DNA from: Microtetraspora sp. NBRC 13810
GTDB taxonomy: Bacteria > Actinomycetota > Actinomycetes > Streptosporangiales > Streptosporangiaceae
NCBI RefSeq assembly: GCF_030268685.1
Contig: NZ_BSRQ01000006.1
Span: 310,001-374,000 of the forward strand
Direction of reading: 5' to 3'
Length of the DNA stretch: 64,000 nucleotides
This document shows positions 12,702 through 20,538 of this stretch, one piece after another (positions within the stretch are counted from its first letter, which is position 1; the number at the start of each line of letters is the position of its first letter). The notes beneath the pieces are model-generated. The model made no database searches, was not told where the DNA came from, and worked only from the letters and a program-made list of their open reading frames with translations. The position numbers and the translations under genes are program-made.

Positions 12702-13239
12702 GACCTCCAGCCAGCCGTGGGCGAGGTATTCCTCCAGGCCCTGGCCGGTGGACGAGCTGGGACTGGGCCTCGACCAGCGAGCGGTAACGCTCCTCGCTGC
12801 GGCGCAGGTCCTCCTCGGTCTGCCGGCTGTCGGTGACGTCGACGCCGACCAGCACGACGGCGCGCAGCTCGTCCTTCTCGTCGCGGACCGGCGAGAAGGA
12901 CAGCGACCAGTGACGGGTCCGCCCGTCGGCCGACCGGACCCTGACCCGCTGGTCGGGTCCCTCGACCGTGCGCCCCTCGGCCACGGCGGTCTGCACGGCG
13001 CCCTCGATCAGCGCCGTCAGGTCGGCCGGCAGCGTCTCCCCCGGCGTACGGCCGGCCAGCTCGGCGGGCGTGACGCCGACGACCTCGGCGAGGACGTCGT
13101 TGACCCGCTGGAACCTGCCTTCGAGGTCGAAGAACGCGTAGGCATAGGGCGTCTGGACCAGTAGTCCGTCGAGCAGGCCGGAGTCCGAGATGTCCACACC
13201 CGACTCGCGGGGACGGGGCACGGAGGTCTCGGCGCTCAT
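11196..13239 (-). pseudogene. PAS-PAS-GAF-SpoIIE phosphatase broken by an internal frameshifting deletion
   Basis: The 5' part starts at 13239 (MSAETSVPRPRESG; GGAGGTG upstream), reads a complete first PAS domain (LLVQTPYAYAFFDLEGRFQ to VVLVGVDVTDSRQ) and enters a second PAS at RYRSLVEAQSQLV, about base 12750. There the frame changes: the expected continuation [20 protein letters not shown] is found in another frame starting within a few bases. Typical second PAS domains carry about 20 residues between these two stretches, so roughly 50-60 bp not divisible by three seem missing. The 3' part (GAF plus phosphatase) remains intact. Either a natural null mutation or an assembly/sequencing error. 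Confidence 0.7.
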
Positions 13240-13433
13240 GGTCGGCACCTCCGTCGCGTGCCATGGTCTCCCACGAGGCACATCTCCAAACTCGAGAATC
13301 GGCGTAGCACAGCTCCGGGGGACCGGATCCTGCAGTACATCATCGGCGATGGGCATGCGCGGACGGAAGCCCCGGCGGCCATGCGGTCAACGCATCCTGT
13401 CAAAAACGCTTCACCACCCGCAGCAAGATCAAG

Positions 13434-14003
13434 CTATTTTCCCTTCGCCGCCTGCTTGGCCTCCTGCTTGGTGAGCCGGACCTTGGCCAGGCTTTCCCTG
13501 TCGACCACGTCGGCGACCGACCGGAAAACGCCTTCCTCGCCATAAGGCCCGGCCGCCTCACGCCAGCCGGGCGGCCGTACGCCGAGCTGCTTGCCCAGCA
13601 GGGCGAGGAAGATCTGCGCCTTCTGCCTGCCGAACCCGGGCAGGGCCGTGAGGCGCCCGAGCAACTCCTTGCCGTCCGCCACGTCGCGCCACAGAGCCTC
13701 CGCCGAACCGTCGTGATGTGCTACGAGATAGGCGGCCAACTGCTGGATGCGTCTGGCCATCGACGAAGGGTAGCGGTGCACGGCGGGTTTCCGGGCGAGA
13801 AGCGCGGCGAAATCCTCCGGGTCCCGGTGGGCGATCTCCTCGGCCGTCAGGTCGTGCCCCAGCCTCTCGGCGATGGTGTACGGGCCGCTGAAGGCCCACT
13901 CCATCGGGATCTGCTGATCGAGGAGCATGCCGATCAGCAGGGCGAGCGGACTGCGACCGAGCAGGTCGTCTGCCTCTGGTCGCTGCGTGAGCTGGATGCG
14001 CAT
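13434..14003 (-). CDS. HhH-GPD base excision DNA repair protein
   Basis: 189-aa protein of the endonuclease III/AlkA helix-hairpin-helix superfamily. LLGRSPLALLIGMLLDQQIP is the first conserved helical block, and LTALPGFGRQKAQIFLALLG near residue 118 is the helix-hairpin-helix followed by the GPD-like region. It lacks the iron-sulfur cysteines of Nth and MutY. Members of this small actinobacterial subgroup are annotated as base-excision repair glycosylases; the damaged base is not known. The ribosome site of the start at 14003 is weak. Lys-rich tail. Confidence 0.88.
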   Translation of the reverse strand: MRIQLTQRPEADDLLGRSPLALLIGMLLDQQIPMEWAFSGPYTIAERLGHDLTAEEIAHRDPEDFAALLARKPAVHRYPSSMARRIQQLAAYLVAHHDGSAEALWRDVADGKELLGRLTALPGFGRQKAQIFLALLGKQLGVRPPGWREAAGPYGEEGVFRSVADVVDRESLAKVRLTKQEAKQAAKGK

Positions 14004-14101
14004 GGGTTCAGCTTGGCACGGCGACCCTCGGGGGGTTGACAGCGGCGAGAGAAGATATGGAATGAGGACTAGGTCCTGTTCGCGAGGGAATGCGGCTTAA
14101 C

Positions 14102-14344
14102 ATGTCTGCACTCGCTACAAGAACCACCGACGTCACGGTCGTGCTGTGGAAGCAGGTCAGCGCGCGCCTGGCCGAGGAGTTCTCGAAGATTCCCGAAGAG
14201 GCCGTGGACCGCCGGGTGGCGGACGTCCTGGCCCGGGTCAGGCATCTCGGCGTCGCCGCCACCCCGGAGGTGGTCGAGCGCGTAGCTCGTGAGCATCTGC
14301 TCGCGCTGGTCAACTCCGAGCCCCCGTCGGGGATTCCCCGGTAA
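14102..14344 (+). CDS. Small three-helix-bundle protein (80 aa)
   Basis: MSALATRTTDVTVVLWKQVS onward: a short helical protein with the pattern LAEEFSKIPEEAVDRRVADVL followed by TPEVVERVAREHLLALV, matching small actinobacterial proteins described as three-helix-bundle dimerisation domains. The start at 14102 (GAGGGA 11 nt upstream) is preferred to ATG 14090, whose ribosome site would touch the codon. The function of the family is unknown. It lies just upstream of the tandem mini-ORF repeats and the 526-aa gene, and could be in the same transcript. Confidence 0.7.
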   Translation: MSALATRTTDVTVVLWKQVSARLAEEFSKIPEEAVDRRVADVLARVRHLGVAATPEVVERVAREHLLALVNSEPPSGIPR

Positions 14345-14408
14345 CATACGGGTCACCGGGCCGCGTTCTACGCGCCCTCCGGGCCTGGAATGCGAGAAGG
14401 TTGAGCCC

Positions 14409-14470
14409 GTGACCGAGCGCGCCAACCAGCACGGCGGCCTTCGGATCACGCGGCCGACGCGGGAGGTCGT
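14409..14470 (+). repeat. Tandem 62-bp mini-ORF unit, copy 1
   Basis: Exactly 62 bp. Read from its first base it is a complete 21-codon ORF (GTG start, VTERANQHGGLR at the N-terminus) whose last codon and TGA stop overlap the GTG of copy 2 as GTGTGA/GTGA. Its own start follows GAGAAGG about 9 nt upstream; its 3' end contains GGGAGG positioned 4 nt before the next GTG. Identity to copy 2 is 46 of 62 bases. Confidence 0.75.
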
Positions 14471-14532
14471 GTGAGCGAGCCAGCCAGCAAGCACGACGGC
14501 CTCCGGAGCTCATGGCGGGCGAGGGAGGCCGG
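14471..14532 (+). repeat. Tandem 62-bp mini-ORF unit, copy 2
   Basis: Exactly 62 bp, immediately after copy 1. It again encodes a 21-residue peptide (VSEPASKHDGLR at the N-terminus, REAG at the end), and its TGA overlaps the GTG start (14533) of the 526-aa gene as GTGA. Its GGGAGG at 14523-14528 is the ribosome site of that gene. The two peptides match at V-E-A-H-GLR-R-RE positions, so the reading frame as well as the DNA looks conserved. Confidence 0.75.
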
Positions 14533-16113
14533 GTGACCCGGCACCGCCGCCTGCCCTCGGACAGCCCCCCGCCCGACGACGTGTTCGCCGAGATGCTGCT
14601 GGCCGCGCGTGAGTTGCTCGCCGTCCGCAGCCCGCTCGACGCCGAGCTGATGGTCTCGGACATGATCGGCGCCTGGTGGGGCCGCCGGCTGCGCGGCGGT
14701 GACGTCGAGCAGGTGCTCGGCGAGGGTCTCGTCGACTACGCGGCCAAGGCCGGCACCCCCGCGGGGCTCACCCTGCTGATCGCGATGGCCTACCTCGGCA
14801 CGGCCAGGCAGGCGGCGAAGGCCGAGGGCGCGGCGCTGGCCCTCATGGAGTCCGGCGTGGCCCGGCCGGGCTGGGCGGACCGGGTGGGCGCGGTCAAGCC
14901 CGACGGCTGCCACGTGTCCAGAGACGCCTACGGCGACCAGGACACCGTCGTGTGCACCTTCACCTACCGCGACCTCGACGGCACGACCACCAAGGAGGAC
15001 CGGCACGCGCTGGTGGTCGTGGTCGACTACAACATGCGCGGCATGGCCCGGGACGCGTGGGTCTCCTCGCAGGTGGACAAGCTGCTGGAGAAGGCGGGCG
15101 CGGAGGCGGGCGGCAACCCGATGCTGCGGTTCGAGGAGATCGAGCCGACCCAGGCCAGGGCGCTGCTGGAGTCGGCGATGACGGCCACCAGGGAGGCGTG
15201 CGACCGCAACGGGCCGCCGCCGGTCAGCGAGAGTTACAGCACCTTCCACGCCTTCGCCCGGTCCCGGATCAAGGCGCTGCCACCCGGCCGCAAGCGCCCG
15301 GCCCCGCTGCACACCGAGGCGCCCTACAGCAGGGAGCGGCGGGCGATGCTGGCCGCGGAGTTCCTCGCCTCGGACGCGGCCGAGCACCTCTCCGACCCGT
15401 CGTCGGCCTCGCGGTGCGCCGACCACATCATCGACTACGGCTGCGAGCAGGACTTCGGGCGCCCGCTGCGGGTCAGCCCCACCAAGTGCGAGACGTTCCT
15501 GCTCGACTGGCTGCCGCGCAAGGTGATGCTGAGCCCGGCGGAGCAGGAGGCGATGCCGTACGCGCTGTCGGCGTGGGCGCGGTTCGCGGCCGGGCGCACG
15601 GCGCTGCCGGAGGAGGGGCTGCGCGCGACGCTGGACGCGATCTGGGAGGCGACCGCCCGGTTCCCCGAGGCTTACCGCGATCCGACGTCCTTCGGGCTGG
15701 ACCGGGAGCTGGTCGAGCGGCTGCTGCCTGACGGCGACCTGTCGGCCCTCGGCCGGCGGGCGTTCGCCTTCCCCTATCTCCAGGGCACGCACGGCGACAT
15801 CCTGCTCGACCGGCTCAACCCGGCCGACGAGGGTGACCGCCGGGTGCTGCTGGGCGTCGACCACGCCGCCGAGCGGCACCGCGCCGACTACGACGAGCAT
15901 CTGGCCTGGCACGAGGAGATCGCCACCCGGCTATGGGAGGGCGACCCGCCGCAGCTCTGGGAGGCCGCGCAGCGCCTGCTCGACCTCGGCCACGACCGGC
16001 ACGAGGTGCTGCACGTGCTCATCGAGATCGCCGAGCGGATCGGCGACCATCCCGACGAGCTCGCCGCCGCCCTCGACGACATCGCCGACATTCCTGACTC
16101 GCCACCCGCGTGA
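14533..16113 (+). CDS. Hypothetical protein with a C-terminal DUF1841-like region
   Basis: 526-aa acidic soluble protein. The N-terminal 270 residues form an alpha/beta region (DTVVCTFTYRDLDG, ALVVVVDYNMRGMARD), the middle is helical with Cys-His positions (SRCADHIIDYGC), and the C-terminus (LWEGDPPQLWEAAQRLLDLGHDRHEVLHVL...) resembles DUF1841, a short helical domain with conserved RHE-H residues. Start GTG at 14533 uses GGGAGG 4 nt upstream, supplied by the preceding 62-bp mini-ORF, so translation is probably coupled to it. Function not recognised; similar large actinobacterial proteins are unannotated. Confidence 0.75.
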   Translation: MTRHRRLPSDSPPPDDVFAEMLLAARELLAVRSPLDAELMVSDMIGAWWGRRLRGGDVEQVLGEGLVDYAAKAGTPAGLTLLIAMAYLGTARQAAKAEGAALALMESGVARPGWADRVGAVKPDGCHVSRDAYGDQDTVVCTFTYRDLDGTTTKEDRHALVVVVDYNMRGMARDAWVSSQVDKLLEKAGAEAGGNPMLRFEEIEPTQARALLESAMTATREACDRNGPPPVSESYSTFHAFARSRIKALPPGRKRPAPLHTEAPYSRERRAMLAAEFLASDAAEHLSDPSSASRCADHIIDYGCEQDFGRPLRVSPTKCETFLLDWLPRKVMLSPAEQEAMPYALSAWARFAAGRTALPEEGLRATLDAIWEATARFPEAYRDPTSFGLDRELVERLLPDGDLSALGRRAFAFPYLQGTHGDILLDRLNPADEGDRRVLLGVDHAAERHRADYDEHLAWHEEIATRLWEGDPPQLWEAAQRLLDLGHDRHEVLHVLIEIAERIGDHPDELAAALDDIADIPDSPPA

Positions 16114-16143
16114 CGTCCGCAGGTTTCCCTAGAATCACGTTCC

Positions 16144-16917
16144 ATGACGGCGATGTACCTGGCCGGAGGCGGCGGCCGCTATAAGGCCACGGAATACACC
16201 CAGGGCCCGTGGGATCCGGGAACGCAGCACCTGGGGCCGGTCGCCGGGCTCCTCGTGCACGAGTTGCACCGCACCGCGCCGCGGCCGGGGCTTTCCCCGG
16301 CCCGGCTGGCGGTGGACGTCTTCGCCCCCGTGCCGGTGGCCGAGGTCCAGGTCGTCACGGATGTCGTCAGGGACGGCAAGCGGGTGCAGTGCCTGTCGGC
16401 GTCGCTCACCAGCGGCGGCCGCGAGTACGTGCGCGCCACCGCCTGGCGGATCAGGGAGGGCGACACCCCGGCCGGTCCGGTCGCCCCGCCGCCCGCGCCG
16501 GTGCCGCCCCCCGCTCCCCCGGCCCCCGACTCGTGGTTCTCCGGCGGCTTCGGGTACGGCCGGGCCACCGACTGGCGCTTCGTGGCCGGGTCGCCCGACG
16601 AGCCCGGCCCGGCGACGGCGTGGGGGCGCACCCGGGTGCCGCTGGTCGAGGGTGAGGAGCCCACCCCGCTGGAACGCGTGGCGATCCTCGCCGACAGCGG
16701 GAACGGCATCAGCGGCGCGGTGAGTTTCCACACCCACCTGTTCGTCAACGTCGACCTGGTCATCTCCCTGTTCAGGGAACCGGCCGGCGAATGGGTCGGC
16801 CTGGACTCCGCCACCACGATCGGCCCGGCCGGGCGCGGACTCACCCGCACGGTGCTGTACGACGAGACGGGCGAGATCGGCCAGGCCGCCCAGACGTTGT
16901 TCGTCGCACCCCGCTGA
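16144..16917 (+). CDS. TesB-like acyl-CoA thioesterase
   Basis: 257-aa double-hotdog thioesterase, expected to hydrolyse acyl-CoA in the cytoplasm. The first hotdog has GPVAGLLVHELHRTAPRPGL then ARLAVDVFAPVPVAEVQVVTDVVRDGKRV; a Pro/Ala linker follows; the second has VSFHTHLFVNVDLVISLFREP and GLTRTVLYDETGEIGQAAQTLFV, the terminal signature. The usual Asp/Gln/Thr catalytic set cannot be confirmed by eye. Start ATG at 16144 has a weak ribosome site; ATG 16153 is an alternative. It sits 30 bp after the previous gene and 38 bp before pxpA, possibly one transcript. Confidence 0.82.
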   Translation: MTAMYLAGGGGRYKATEYTQGPWDPGTQHLGPVAGLLVHELHRTAPRPGLSPARLAVDVFAPVPVAEVQVVTDVVRDGKRVQCLSASLTSGGREYVRATAWRIREGDTPAGPVAPPPAPVPPPAPPAPDSWFSGGFGYGRATDWRFVAGSPDEPGPATAWGRTRVPLVEGEEPTPLERVAILADSGNGISGAVSFHTHLFVNVDLVISLFREPAGEWVGLDSATTIGPAGRGLTRTVLYDETGEIGQAAQTLFVAPR

Positions 16918-16955
16918 ACCCGCGCGCGGAGTGATCACAGGCGTAAAGTGGGACC

Positions 16956-17714
16956 GTGAAGACGATCGACCTCAACGCCGACCTCGGTGAGGGGTTCGGC
17001 ATCTGGCGTCTCGGCGACGACGACGCGCTGCTCGACATCGTCACCAGTGCCAACCTCGCGTGCGGCTTCCACGCCGGCGACCCGCTGACCATCCGGCGCA
17101 CCTGCGCGGCGGCCGTCGACCGGGGAGTGCGCATCGGCGCCCAGGTCTCCTACCGTGACCTGGCCGGGTTCGGCCGCAGGGAGATGGAGGTCGATCCCGA
17201 GGAGCTGTCCTCGGAGGTGCTCTACCAGCTCGCCGCGGTCGACGGGATCGCGCGGGCGATGGGCGGCCGGGTCTCCTACGTCAAGCCGCACGGCGCGCTC
17301 TACAACCGGGTCTGCCGCGACGCCGGGCAGGCCGAGGCCGTGGTGTCCGCGGTCGCCGCCTACGACAGGAGCCTTCCGATCCTCACCCTGCCCGGCTCCG
17401 CCGTGCACGAGGTGGCCGCCCGCCAGGGGGTCGCCACGGTGACGGAGTGCTTCGCCGACCGCGCCTACACCCCGCGCGGCACGCTCGTCCCCCGCCGCGA
17501 GCCCGGCTCCGTGCTGCACGACCCCGCCGAGGTGACGGCCCGCGCGGTGACCATGGCGGTCGACCACACCGTGACCGCCTCCGACGGCTCCGCGATCCCG
17601 GTCGAGGCCCGCTCCATCTGCGTGCACGGCGACACCCCCGGCGCCGTCGGCCTGGCCCGCCGCGTCCGCGACTCCCTCACCGCCGCGGGCGTCTCCCTAC
17701 GGCCTTTCACGTGA
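16956..17714 (+). CDS. pxpA: 5-oxoprolinase subunit A (LamB/YcsF family)
   Basis: 252 aa. With PxpB and PxpC it forms the prokaryotic ATP-dependent 5-oxoprolinase, which opens 5-oxoproline (pyroglutamate) to glutamate. Marks: N-terminal KTIDLNADLGEGFGIW with metal-binding Asp/Asn, ANLACGFHAGDP, YVKPHGALYN and TECFADRAYTPRGTLVPR. Full length for the family. Start GTG at 16956 follows GTGGGA. Normally pxpA, pxpB and pxpC are nearly contiguous; here a 400-bp gap filled with tandem repeats separates pxpA from pxpB. Confidence 0.95.
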   Translation: MKTIDLNADLGEGFGIWRLGDDDALLDIVTSANLACGFHAGDPLTIRRTCAAAVDRGVRIGAQVSYRDLAGFGRREMEVDPEELSSEVLYQLAAVDGIARAMGGRVSYVKPHGALYNRVCRDAGQAEAVVSAVAAYDRSLPILTLPGSAVHEVAARQGVATVTECFADRAYTPRGTLVPRREPGSVLHDPAEVTARAVTMAVDHTVTASDGSAIPVEARSICVHGDTPGAVGLARRVRDSLTAAGVSLRPFT

Positions 17715-17742
17715 CGGCCCCCTTACGTGCCGCCCCCACGAC

Positions 17743-18054
17743 ACTCCGCGCAGGAGTCCGTACGGCGGGCCGCTCACCTGCCGGGAAGGCACTCCGCCCA
17801 GGGGTTCATGCGCCGGGCTCCTCATGCACCGCGCAGGTACTCCGCGCCGGGCTTCATGCGACGGGCTCATGTGCTGGCGCTCCACGCGGGGCTTCATGCG
17901 GCGGGCTCCTCATGTACCGCGCAGGGCTTCAGACGGCGGGCTCATGTGCTGGGAAGGCGCTCCGTGCAGGGCTTCAAAGGGCGGGGTCCTCATGCACCGC
18001 GCAGGCGCTCCGCGCGGGGGGCCGTACGGCGGGTCGCTCACGGGGGTGCCGGGT
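17743..18054. repeat. Degenerate tandem array, about 48-bp unit, between pxpA and pxpB
   Basis: Six to seven imperfect units built on CTCCGCGCAGGGCTTCATG followed by CGGCGGGCTCCTCATGCACC. Units start near 17743, 17791, 17839, 17879, about 17927, 17958 and 18006; some are 48 bp and others shortened (40 or about 32 bp). All frames are open through it, so it can look like coding sequence, but no frame keeps a conserved peptide across units. The whole 17715-18114 gap holds nothing else except the ribosome site of pxpB at its right end. Confidence 0.75.
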
Positions 18055-18114
18055 GATCGGAGGACTTCGCGCGGAGGGTCGGACGTACGCCTGTGTGGTG
18101 GTCTGGAGGGATGG

Positions 18115-18735
18115 GTGATCCGGCAGGTGGGAGAGGCTGCGTTGCTGGTGGAGACCGGGGCGCTGGAGGTGTCCCACCGGCTTGACCGGCTGTTACGGGA
18201 GGAGCGGCCGGCCGGGGTCGCGGAGATCGTCCCCGGGCCGGAGACCGTCCTCGTGGTCGCGCCGGACGCCGACCTCGCCAAGCTGGGCACCCGGCTGACC
18301 GCGCTCCTGGACACCGCGCGGACGCCCCGGTCCGGCGTAGGCGGGGACGACGCCGGGCTGGTGACCGTCCCCGTCGTCTACGACGGGCAGGACCTCGACG
18401 ACGTCGCCCGGCTGACCGGCCTGTCGCCCGGCGAGGTGGTCGCCCGGCACTGCGGCAGCGAGCTGGTCGTCGGCTGGCTGGGCTTCGCACCCGGGTTCGC
18501 CTACCTGACCGGTCTGGATCCGGCGCTCCACGTGCCCCGCCTGGACACCCCGCGCACCTTCGTGCCCGCCGGGGCGGTGGCGATCGCCGGGCCGCACGCG
18601 GCCGTCTACCCCGCCGCCTCCCCCGGCGGCTGGCGGCTCCTCGGGCACACCACACTGCCCGTGTGGGACACCCACGCCGATCCCCCGGCCGTGCTCCGTC
18701 CCGGGATGCGGGTCCGGTTCGAGGCGACCTCATGA
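18115..18735 (+). CDS. pxpB: 5-oxoprolinase subunit B (allophanate hydrolase subunit 1-like)
   Basis: 206 aa, partner of PxpA and PxpC in 5-oxoproline cleavage. Family marks: VTVPVVYDGQDLDDVARLTG, LVVGWLGFAPGFAYLTGLDP and FVPAGAVAIAG. Start GTG at 18115 has TGGAGGG 4-9 nt upstream. A longer frame reaching into the upstream repeat array is rejected because that part is low-complexity repeat translation. The stop overlaps the start of pxpC as ATGA, showing translational coupling of B and C. Confidence 0.94.
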   Translation: MIRQVGEAALLVETGALEVSHRLDRLLREERPAGVAEIVPGPETVLVVAPDADLAKLGTRLTALLDTARTPRSGVGGDDAGLVTVPVVYDGQDLDDVARLTGLSPGEVVARHCGSELVVGWLGFAPGFAYLTGLDPALHVPRLDTPRTFVPAGAVAIAGPHAAVYPAASPGGWRLLGHTTLPVWDTHADPPAVLRPGMRVRFEATS

Positions 18736-19586
18736 TCGAAATCCTCTCTCCAGGTGCGTACGCGACCGTGCAGGATCTCGGCCGGCCGGGTTACGCGCAT
18801 CTCGGTGTGCCCCGGTCCGGGGCCGCCGACCGGCGCAGCCTCACGCTGGCCAACCGCCTCGTGGGCAATCCGGAGGGCCACGCGGCGATCGAGCTGACCT
18901 TCGGCGGCGCCCGGCTGCGGTTCCCCCGGCCCTGCTGGATCGCCGTGACCGGCGCGCCGTGTCCGCTCCAGGTGCCGCGCGGGCACGCCGGGGTGGGGAT
19001 GTGCGCACCGGTCTGGATGCCGGCCGGGTCCGAGCTGGGCGTCGGCGTCCCGGCCGCCGGGCTGCGTACCTACGTCGCCGTCCGCGGGGGCGTGGACGTG
19101 GAGCCCGTGCTGTCCAGCCGGTCCACCGACTCCCTGTCCGGCCTGGGTCCCGCACCGCTGCGCGCGGGCCAGCGGCTCGCCGTCGGCCCGGTCGCCGGCC
19201 TCGGACCGATCACCGTGGACGCCGCTCCGCCCCTCTCGCTGCCACGCCAGCCGGTGCTGCGGGTGCTCCCCGGGCCGCGCGAGGACTGGTTCGCCCCGGC
19301 CGCCCTGGGCGTGCTGTGCGGCGGGCCGTACGAGGTGACCGCGGAGAGCAACCGGGTGGGCATGCGGCTCTCCGGGCCGGTCCTGCCCCGGGCCCGTACC
19401 GGGGAGCTGCCCAGCGAGGGGATGGTGCAGGGGGCGATCCAGGTGCCGCCGAGCGGCAGTCCGATCATCTTCCTGGCCGACCACCCGCCGACCGGCGGCT
19501 ACCCGGTGATCGCCGTCGTCGCCGCCGCCGACCTCCCCCTGGCCGCCCAGCTCCGCCCCGGCGACCACCTCCACTTCCGGCACTGA
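18732..19586 (+). CDS. pxpC: 5-oxoprolinase subunit C (biotin-dependent carboxyltransferase family)
   Basis: 284 aa. Starts MIEILSPGAYATVQDLGRPG at 18732, overlapping the pxpB stop by 4 nt. Further marks: GVPRSGAADRRSLTLANRLVGN, ELTFGGARLRF, SNRVGMRLSG and SEGMVQGAIQVPPSGSPIIF near the C-terminus. Together with PxpA/PxpB it makes the oxoprolinase complex; despite the family name no biotin carboxyl carrier is present. Full length. Confidence 0.94.
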   Translation: MIEILSPGAYATVQDLGRPGYAHLGVPRSGAADRRSLTLANRLVGNPEGHAAIELTFGGARLRFPRPCWIAVTGAPCPLQVPRGHAGVGMCAPVWMPAGSELGVGVPAAGLRTYVAVRGGVDVEPVLSSRSTDSLSGLGPAPLRAGQRLAVGPVAGLGPITVDAAPPLSLPRQPVLRVLPGPREDWFAPAALGVLCGGPYEVTAESNRVGMRLSGPVLPRARTGELPSEGMVQGAIQVPPSGSPIIFLADHPPTGGYPVIAVVAAADLPLAAQLRPGDHLHFRH

Positions 19587-19671
19587 CCGCCCCGGCGGCG
19601 TCCCGACCTCCGCGCCTCGCCCGACCCACGGCCGACGGCGACCCCGTACACGCCGTCACCACCCCGGACAA

Positions 19672-19826
19672 CCCAGCACCTCACCTCTCCCCGAACAGCC
19701 CAGCACACCCTCGCCTCCTCCCGAACCACCCAGCACGCCACCACCTCCCCCTCAACGGCCCAGCACCCTCGCCTCCCTCTGGACGGCCCAGCGCGCCGTC
19801 ACCTCCCGCTGGGCGGCCCAGCGGGG
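19672..19826. repeat. Degenerate tandem array, 27-30 bp unit, in the pxpC-pnuC gap
   Basis: Units beginning CCCAGC at 19672, 19699, 19729, 19759, 19787 and 19817 (steps 27, 30, 30, 28, 30), each continuing with a C-rich CACCTCCC-type stretch and ending near ACGG or GCGG. The 310-bp gap 19587-19896 otherwise holds only the pnuC operator and ribosome site at its right end. Confidence 0.7.
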
Positions 19827-19865
19827 TGACCTTTTTCACAAAGGACGTCAGGGCGCGCCTCTGTT

Positions 19866-19882
19866 ATCGTCACTCTGACGAT
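19866..19882. promoter_or_regulatory. Palindromic operator ATCGTCA-CTC-TGACGAT before pnuC-nadR
   Basis: Perfect 7-bp arms with a 3-nt centre, AT-flanked (TT before, TAA after), lying 3 nt before the AAGGAGG ribosome site and 14 nt before the pnuC start. Its position in front of NAD salvage genes makes an NrtR/NiaR-type NAD regulator the likely ligand; that assignment is inference. Confidence 0.55.
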
Positions 19883-19896
19883 TAAGGAGGTTCTCG

Positions 19897-20538
19897 ATGG
19901 ACCTGTCCGAACTCCTCGGCCCTCTTCTCTCCCCCGCGTTCACCCTCGGCGGCGTGCCGACAAGCTGGGCCGAACTCCTCGGGTTCGTGACCGGCGTGCT
20001 GACCGTGTGGCTGGTGGTCCGCCAGCACATCTGGAACTGGCCGATCAGCGTGGCGAACGTCGTGCTCCTCGGCCTGGTCTTCCTCACCGCCGGCCTCTAC
20101 GCCGACGCCGCGCTCCAGATCGTCTACGTCGTCCTGGCGCTCTACGGCTGGTGGCAGTGGCTGTACGGCGGGGCGGACCGGAGCAGGCTGACCGTCTCGC
20201 GTACCGGGCGGGGCGAGTGGGCGGCGCTGATCGTCTGCGGCGCGGCGGCGACCGCCGGGCTCACCTGGGTGCTGGCCCGGTACACCGACTCCTCGGTGCC
20301 CTTCTGGGACGCGCTGACCACGGCCCTGTCGCTGATGGCGACCTACGGGCAGAGCCGCAAGCTGCTGGAGTCGTGGTGGCTGTGGATCACCGTGGACGTC
20401 GTCTACATCCCGCTCTACGCCTACAAGGGCCTCTACCTGACCAGCGCGCTGTACGTGATCTTCCTCGCCCTGTGCGTCGCCGGGCTCGCGGCCTGGCGGC
20501 GGGATCTCGTCACCCGGCCGGAACCGGTGGCGGCATGA
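19897..20538 (+). CDS. pnuC: Nicotinamide riboside transporter PnuC
   Basis: 213-aa inner-membrane protein with about seven hydrophobic segments. Family marks: WNWPISVANVVLLGLVFL, YADAALQIVYVVLALYGWWQW (the conserved aromatic ligand-binding stretch) and WWLWITVDVVYIPLYAYKGL. It imports nicotinamide riboside by facilitated diffusion, driven by phosphorylation inside the cell. Perfect AAGGAGG ribosome site. The stop overlaps the start of the NadR-like gene by ATGA, coupling uptake to the kinase that traps the substrate. Confidence 0.95.
   Translation: MDLSELLGPLLSPAFTLGGVPTSWAELLGFVTGVLTVWLVVRQHIWNWPISVANVVLLGLVFLTAGLYADAALQIVYVVLALYGWWQWLYGGADRSRLTVSRTGRGEWAALIVCGAAATAGLTWVLARYTDSSVPFWDALTTALSLMATYGQSRKLLESWWLWITVDVVYIPLYAYKGLYLTSALYVIFLALCVAGLAAWRRDLVTRPEPVAA

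Noticed and set aside
17447-18118. Long open frames through the pxpA-pxpB gap
   Set aside because: They translate tandem repeats without a conserved peptide and lack ribosome sites; high GC keeps all frames open.
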